Assembly (NCBI RefSeq): GCF_002934685.1
Contig: NZ_NKHL01000112.1
Coordinates: 107,727-171,726, forward strand
Length of the DNA: 64,000 nucleotides
Origin: Pseudomonas bohemica
GTDB taxonomy: Bacteria; Pseudomonadota; Gammaproteobacteria; Pseudomonadales; Pseudomonadaceae
Reading direction: 5' to 3'
Shown here: piece by piece, positions 60,626 through 64,000 of the stretch
How the letters are laid out: every line of letters starts with the position of its first letter
How positions within the stretch are numbered: position 1 is the first letter of the stretch
Translations under genes and position numbers: made by a program
The notes under the pieces: model-generated
Told to the model about the DNA's origin: nothing
The model's input: the letters and a program-made list of their open reading frames with translations, nothing else
Database searches by the model: none

Positions 60626-61870
60626 TTATTCATACCGCAACGCGTGCGCCGGCTGAATCTGCGCCGCTCGATAAGCCGGGTAGATCGTCGCCAGGAAGCT
60701 CAAAATGAACCCCGCCGCACAGATCAACGCCACGTCGCTGCCTTCCAGCTTGGATGGCAGGTTGCTGATGAAATACACGTCGGACGTGAAAATATGCTGC
60801 CCGGTGATGCGCTCGACCCAGCCCACCAGTTGACTGACGTTGATCGCTGCAATCACCCCCAGCACCCCGCCGATGATCGTCCCCACCACCCCGATCACGG
60901 TGCCCTGAACCATGAAAATGGTCATGATCTGCCGCGGTGTGGCGCCGATGGTGCGCAGGATCGCGATGTCGGCTCCCTTGTCGTTCACCACCATGATCAG
61001 CGTGGCAATGATATTGAACGCGGCGACCGCGACGATCATCAGCAACAGCAGGCCGATCATGGTCTTTTCCATTTTCATGGCGCTGAACAGGCTGCCCTGG
61101 GTGTGGGTCCAGTCATCGGCCTTGTAGCCTGCGCCCAACTCGCCCGCGATGGCGGTGGAGACTTGCGGCGCGGCGTACAGATCGGTCAGGGCCAGACGCA
61201 CGCCTTGTACCTGGTTGGGCTGCCAGCGCTTGATCGTCGCTGCATCGGCGACATTGACCAGCGCCATGGAGCCGTCCAGTTCGGCGCCGACCTTGAACAC
61301 GCCCACCACGGTCAGACGTTGCAGACGCGGAGTGATGCCGCCCGGATCATTGCTGATCTCCGGCACGATGAGGGTGATCTTGTCGCCCACATTCAGCCGA
61401 AAGCGCCGCGCGGTGATCTCACCGATGACCACGCCAAACTCACCGGCTTTCAAATCCTGAAGGCGCCCCTGAACGATGTGTTGGGTGACGATGGACACTT
61501 GAGACTCCAGCGCCGGGTCGACGCCGTTGATCTCGATCGGCTGCATCGAGCCTTTGTAGGACAGCATGCCGTCCATCTGCGTGAACGGCACGGCCGCAGT
61601 AACCTGCGGGTTTTTCAGTGCTGCGTCGGCCGCCGGTTTCCAGTCATCCAGTGGCTTGACCCCGTCAATCACTGCATGCGGCACCATGCCGAGGATGCGC
61701 GAACTCATTTCCTGCTGGAAGCCGTTCATCACGGACAGCACCACGATCATCGCCAGGACGCCCAGCGCCAGCCCGATCATCGAGGTCATGGAAATGAACG
61801 AGATGAAATGGTTGCGTCGCTTGGCTCGGGTATAGCGCGTGCCGATAAAGATGGATAACGGTCTGAACAT
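60626..61870 (-). CDS. lolE: Lipoprotein-releasing ABC transporter permease LolE
   Basis: A 414-residue FtsX-like permease. TM1 region begins FISFISMTSMIGLALGVLAMIVVLSVMNG, a large periplasmic domain follows, and three C-terminal helices end with LSFLATIYPAYRAAQIQPAHALRYE. With LolC and LolD it extracts lipoproteins from the inner membrane. It is a paralogue of the protein at 62647; gene order C-D-E suggests the names, which are interchangeable in sequence terms. 85 bp separate it from lolD. Confidence 0.92.
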   Translation of the reverse strand: MFRPLSIFIGTRYTRAKRRNHFISFISMTSMIGLALGVLAMIVVLSVMNGFQQEMSSRILGMVPHAVIDGVKPLDDWKPAADAALKNPQVTAAVPFTQMDGMLSYKGSMQPIEINGVDPALESQVSIVTQHIVQGRLQDLKAGEFGVVIGEITARRFRLNVGDKITLIVPEISNDPGGITPRLQRLTVVGVFKVGAELDGSMALVNVADAATIKRWQPNQVQGVRLALTDLYAAPQVSTAIAGELGAGYKADDWTHTQGSLFSAMKMEKTMIGLLLLMIVAVAAFNIIATLIMVVNDKGADIAILRTIGATPRQIMTIFMVQGTVIGVVGTIIGGVLGVIAAINVSQLVGWVERITGQHIFTSDVYFISNLPSKLEGSDVALICAAGFILSFLATIYPAYRAAQIQPAHALRYE

Positions 61871-61955
61871 TCGTGGAGCACCGTAGCTAGTAAGCAGCTA
61901 AAAATAAAAACTCGCCGATGCCCGGGTTGCCGGCATCGGGTGAATCAGCCTTGCA

Positions 61956-62654
61956 TCACGCCTCGACCAGACGGCCTTCTTCCAGGCGCCACACGCGATC
62001 CATCTGACGGGCCAGGGCCATGTCGTGGGTCACCACAAGAAACGCCGTGCGCGACGAGGTGCTGAGCTCCAGCATGAGATCCTGAATACCTTGCGCAGTG
62101 TGGGAATCGAGGTTGCCGGTGGGCTCGTCGAGCATTACCAGCCCCGGCTGATTGACCAGCGCACGAGCGATCGCCACACGCTGACGCTCACCACCGGACA
62201 GCTCCGAAGGCTTGTGCGCCAGACGGTGCTTGAGCCCTACCCGCTCCAGCAGCGCGGTGGCGCGCTGCCGGGCCTCCGGGATCGCGGTCTTGCCGATCAG
62301 CAGCGGCATACAGACGTTTTCCAGCGCCGTGAACTCAGGCAGCAAATGGTGGAACTGATAAACGAAACCCAGCGCCCGGTTACGCAGCAGACCACGGGCC
62401 TTTTCGTTGAGCGCAGACAGCTCTTCGCCCGCTAGCCAGACGCTGCCCTCGGTCGGGGTGTCCAGGCCACCGAGCAGGTTGAGCAAGGTACTTTTGCCCG
62501 AACCCGAACTGCCGACGATCGCCACGCGCTCGCCCGGGTGCAATTCCAGCTGCAGGGCCGATAGCACCACCACCGACTCTGGGCCTTCCTCGTAGGATTT
62601 GCCCAGGTTGCGGCAACTCAGTACAGCTTTATCACTCATGCCCGACTCACTCAT
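61956..62654 (-). CDS. lolD: Lipoprotein-releasing ABC transporter ATPase LolD
   Basis: A cytoplasmic ATPase of about 232 residues. Walker A GSSGSGKST, the LolD motif LLRNRALGFVYQFHHLLPEF, signature LSGGERQRVAIARAL, Walker B VMLDEPTGNLD and VVTHDM are present. Start at ATG 62654 overlaps the lolC stop and has GGAGG 9 nt upstream; the alternative ATG 62639 (MSDKAVLS) matches homologues known to me but has no clear ribosome binding site. Confidence 0.94.
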   Translation of the reverse strand: MSESGMSDKAVLSCRNLGKSYEEGPESVVVLSALQLELHPGERVAIVGSSGSGKSTLLNLLGGLDTPTEGSVWLAGEELSALNEKARGLLRNRALGFVYQFHHLLPEFTALENVCMPLLIGKTAIPEARQRATALLERVGLKHRLAHKPSELSGGERQRVAIARALVNQPGLVMLDEPTGNLDSHTAQGIQDLMLELSTSSRTAFLVVTHDMALARQMDRVWRLEEGRLVEA

Positions 62655-63897
62655 AACGTAGCGCCTCCGCCGGCTGGGTGCGCGCAGCACGCCAGGCTGG
62701 ATACAGGGTGGCGAGGAAACTCAGGACCAACGCCGCGCCGCATACCAGCAACACGTCTTCAGCCATCAATTGCGAAGGCAGATAGTCGATGAAATAGACA
62801 TCCGCATTGAGAAACTTGTGGCCGATCAGGCCTTCCAGCACCGAGATCGCCGAGCTGACGTTGAGCGCCGCGAGAATCCCGACGCCCGCGCCGATCAGCG
62901 TGCCGACCACGCCGATCACAGTGCCCTGGACCATGAAGATCGCCATGATCTGCCCCGGCGTGGCCCCCAGCGTGCGCAGGATCGCGATATCGCCGCGCTT
63001 GTCGTTGACCACCATCACCAGCGTGGAAATGATGTTGAACGCCGCCACCGCCACGATCAGCAGCAACAGCAGGCCAATGATTGATTTCTCCATGCCGATG
63101 GCCTGATACAGGTTGCCGTGGGTTCGGGTCCAGTCGCGGGAGTAATACTGATGGTCGCCCAGGTTTTGCGCGATGTCGTACGCGGTGCGCGGTGCCTTGA
63201 ACAGGTCGGTGAACTTCAGGCGCAGCCCCTGCACCTGATCAGGTTTCCAGCGGTGCAGACGCGCCAGATCCTGCAGATTGGTCACACCGAGATAGCCGTC
63301 CAGCTCACCGGCGCCCACATGGAAGATGCCGACCACGGTGAAGCGCTTCATGCGCGGGAACATACCGGCCGGCGTGACCGTGACTTCGGGCGAAACGAAG
63401 GTCACCTTGTCGCCGATCCCCACGCCCAGCTTGGTCGCGGCCTTGTCGCCGATGACCACGCCGAAGCCGCCTGTCACCAGATCGTCAAGACGGCCCTGCT
63501 TCATGAAGCCGTCGATAATCGAAACCTTGCGTTCTTCTACCGGATCGATGGCATTGAGCAGAATCTTCTGCACGTTGCCATTGTTGGTCAGCAGGCCCTG
63601 CATCTGAGTGAACGGCGCGACGGCCTCCACCTGCGGGTTCTGCTTGACCCGGGCCGCCAGGCTTTGCCAGGCGCTGATCGGCTCGCCGGATTCGATGGTC
63701 GCGTGAGGCACCATGCCCAGGACGCGGGTGCGCATCTCATGATCGAAACCGTTCATGACCGATAACACGACTATCATCACCACTACGCCAAGGGCGAGAC
63801 CGATCATCGACGTCAGGGAAATGAAGGAGACAAAATGATTACGGCGCTTTGCACGGGTGTAACGCGTGCCGATAAATACAAAAAGAGGTCTGAACAT
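62647..63897 (-). CDS. lolC: Lipoprotein-releasing ABC transporter permease LolC
   Basis: A 416-residue FtsX-like permease, very similar to LolE: FVSFISLTSMIGLALGVVVMIVVL at TM1, periplasmic domain with VEAVAPFTQMQGLL, and a C-terminal ATLYPAWRAARTQPAEALRYE. First gene of lolC-lolD-lolE; its last codons overlap the lolD start. The ~100 bp remaining to the window edge hold its promoter region. Confidence 0.92.
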   Translation of the reverse strand: MFRPLFVFIGTRYTRAKRRNHFVSFISLTSMIGLALGVVVMIVVLSVMNGFDHEMRTRVLGMVPHATIESGEPISAWQSLAARVKQNPQVEAVAPFTQMQGLLTNNGNVQKILLNAIDPVEERKVSIIDGFMKQGRLDDLVTGGFGVVIGDKAATKLGVGIGDKVTFVSPEVTVTPAGMFPRMKRFTVVGIFHVGAGELDGYLGVTNLQDLARLHRWKPDQVQGLRLKFTDLFKAPRTAYDIAQNLGDHQYYSRDWTRTHGNLYQAIGMEKSIIGLLLLLIVAVAAFNIISTLVMVVNDKRGDIAILRTLGATPGQIMAIFMVQGTVIGVVGTLIGAGVGILAALNVSSAISVLEGLIGHKFLNADVYFIDYLPSQLMAEDVLLVCGAALVLSFLATLYPAWRAARTQPAEALRYE

Positions 63898-64000
63898 TTA
63901 GGGGCTTGTTCGGAGGAATGGGAACGTCCTTGTGGCGGGCCTGGGCCTGCGGCTTTACACTCGAAAAACCGAGTCGCAATCCAGAGCAATCACTCTGACA

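Overview
The window is chromosomal DNA from a fluorescent-group Pseudomonas. From about 51 kb to the right end the gene order (transaldolase, RssC/RssB-type regulators, PilZ protein, MlaA, HAD-like protein, DUF4404 protein, QueF, cupredoxin, CopR/CopS) follows a block I remember from P. aeruginosa around PA2796-PA2810, with LolCDE next to it. Intergenic gaps are full of paired REP sequences (REPIN-like 'GCGCGCTTGCTCGCGAT' hairpins) typical of this genus. No tRNA, rRNA, CRISPR array, integrase, transposase or phage gene was seen.

Left part (1-33 kb) is accessory metabolism. After a truncated aromatic aminotransferase and a 1.2 kb repeat-rich gap comes an uncharacterised uptake/oxidation cluster (2.2-10.4 kb): a 2-oxoglutarate/Fe(II) oxygenase, divergent FMN alpha-hydroxyacid oxidase and FAD (GlcD-like) dehydrogenase, a polar amino-acid-type ABC transporter and a HutC-type GntR regulator, with matching operator palindromes in the divergent promoter region. 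Next is an EmrB/QacA-like exporter and a complete non-phosphorylating L-fucose operon (12.5-20.3 kb): FCD-type GntR regulator, 2-keto-3-deoxy-L-fuconate dehydrogenase, diketo-deoxyfuconate hydrolase, L-fuconate dehydratase, fuconolactonase, L-fucose dehydrogenase, mutarotase and FucP permease, predicted to turn L-fucose into pyruvate and lactate. Then come a three-subunit membrane gluconate-type dehydrogenase, a Cache-domain chemoreceptor, a TonB-dependent siderophore receptor with a possible Fur site, a frameshifted remnant of a class III aminotransferase, an OPT-family transporter, a 25-residue membrane microprotein, a galactose-1-dehydrogenase-like enzyme and a small lipoprotein.

The middle (33.4-47.7 kb) is the most intriguing segment: an apparently self-contained catabolic island with an acetamidase/formamidase-type amidase, a PDR-type ferredoxin reductase, a TauD-type oxygenase, a porin with an unusual helical N-terminal extension, a dipeptide-type ABC transporter, a Rieske oxygenase, a LigB-type dioxygenase, an NAD(P)-binding oxidoreductase and an AraC regulator. 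A near-perfect 18-bp dyad and repeated TGGAC boxes lie in its divergent promoter, and part of the same motif recurs before the Rieske gene. The substrate cannot be read from sequence; uptake plus two oxygenases plus an amidase suggests a small amide- or amine-bearing, perhaps aromatic, compound.

The right part (48-64 kb) is mostly housekeeping: DusA, a fused dihydroxyacetone kinase, transaldolase, a PP2C/STAS partner-switching pair, a PilZ protein, MlaA, a HAD protein lacking its catalytic aspartates, QueF, a copper-response module and the LolCDE lipoprotein-release transporter.
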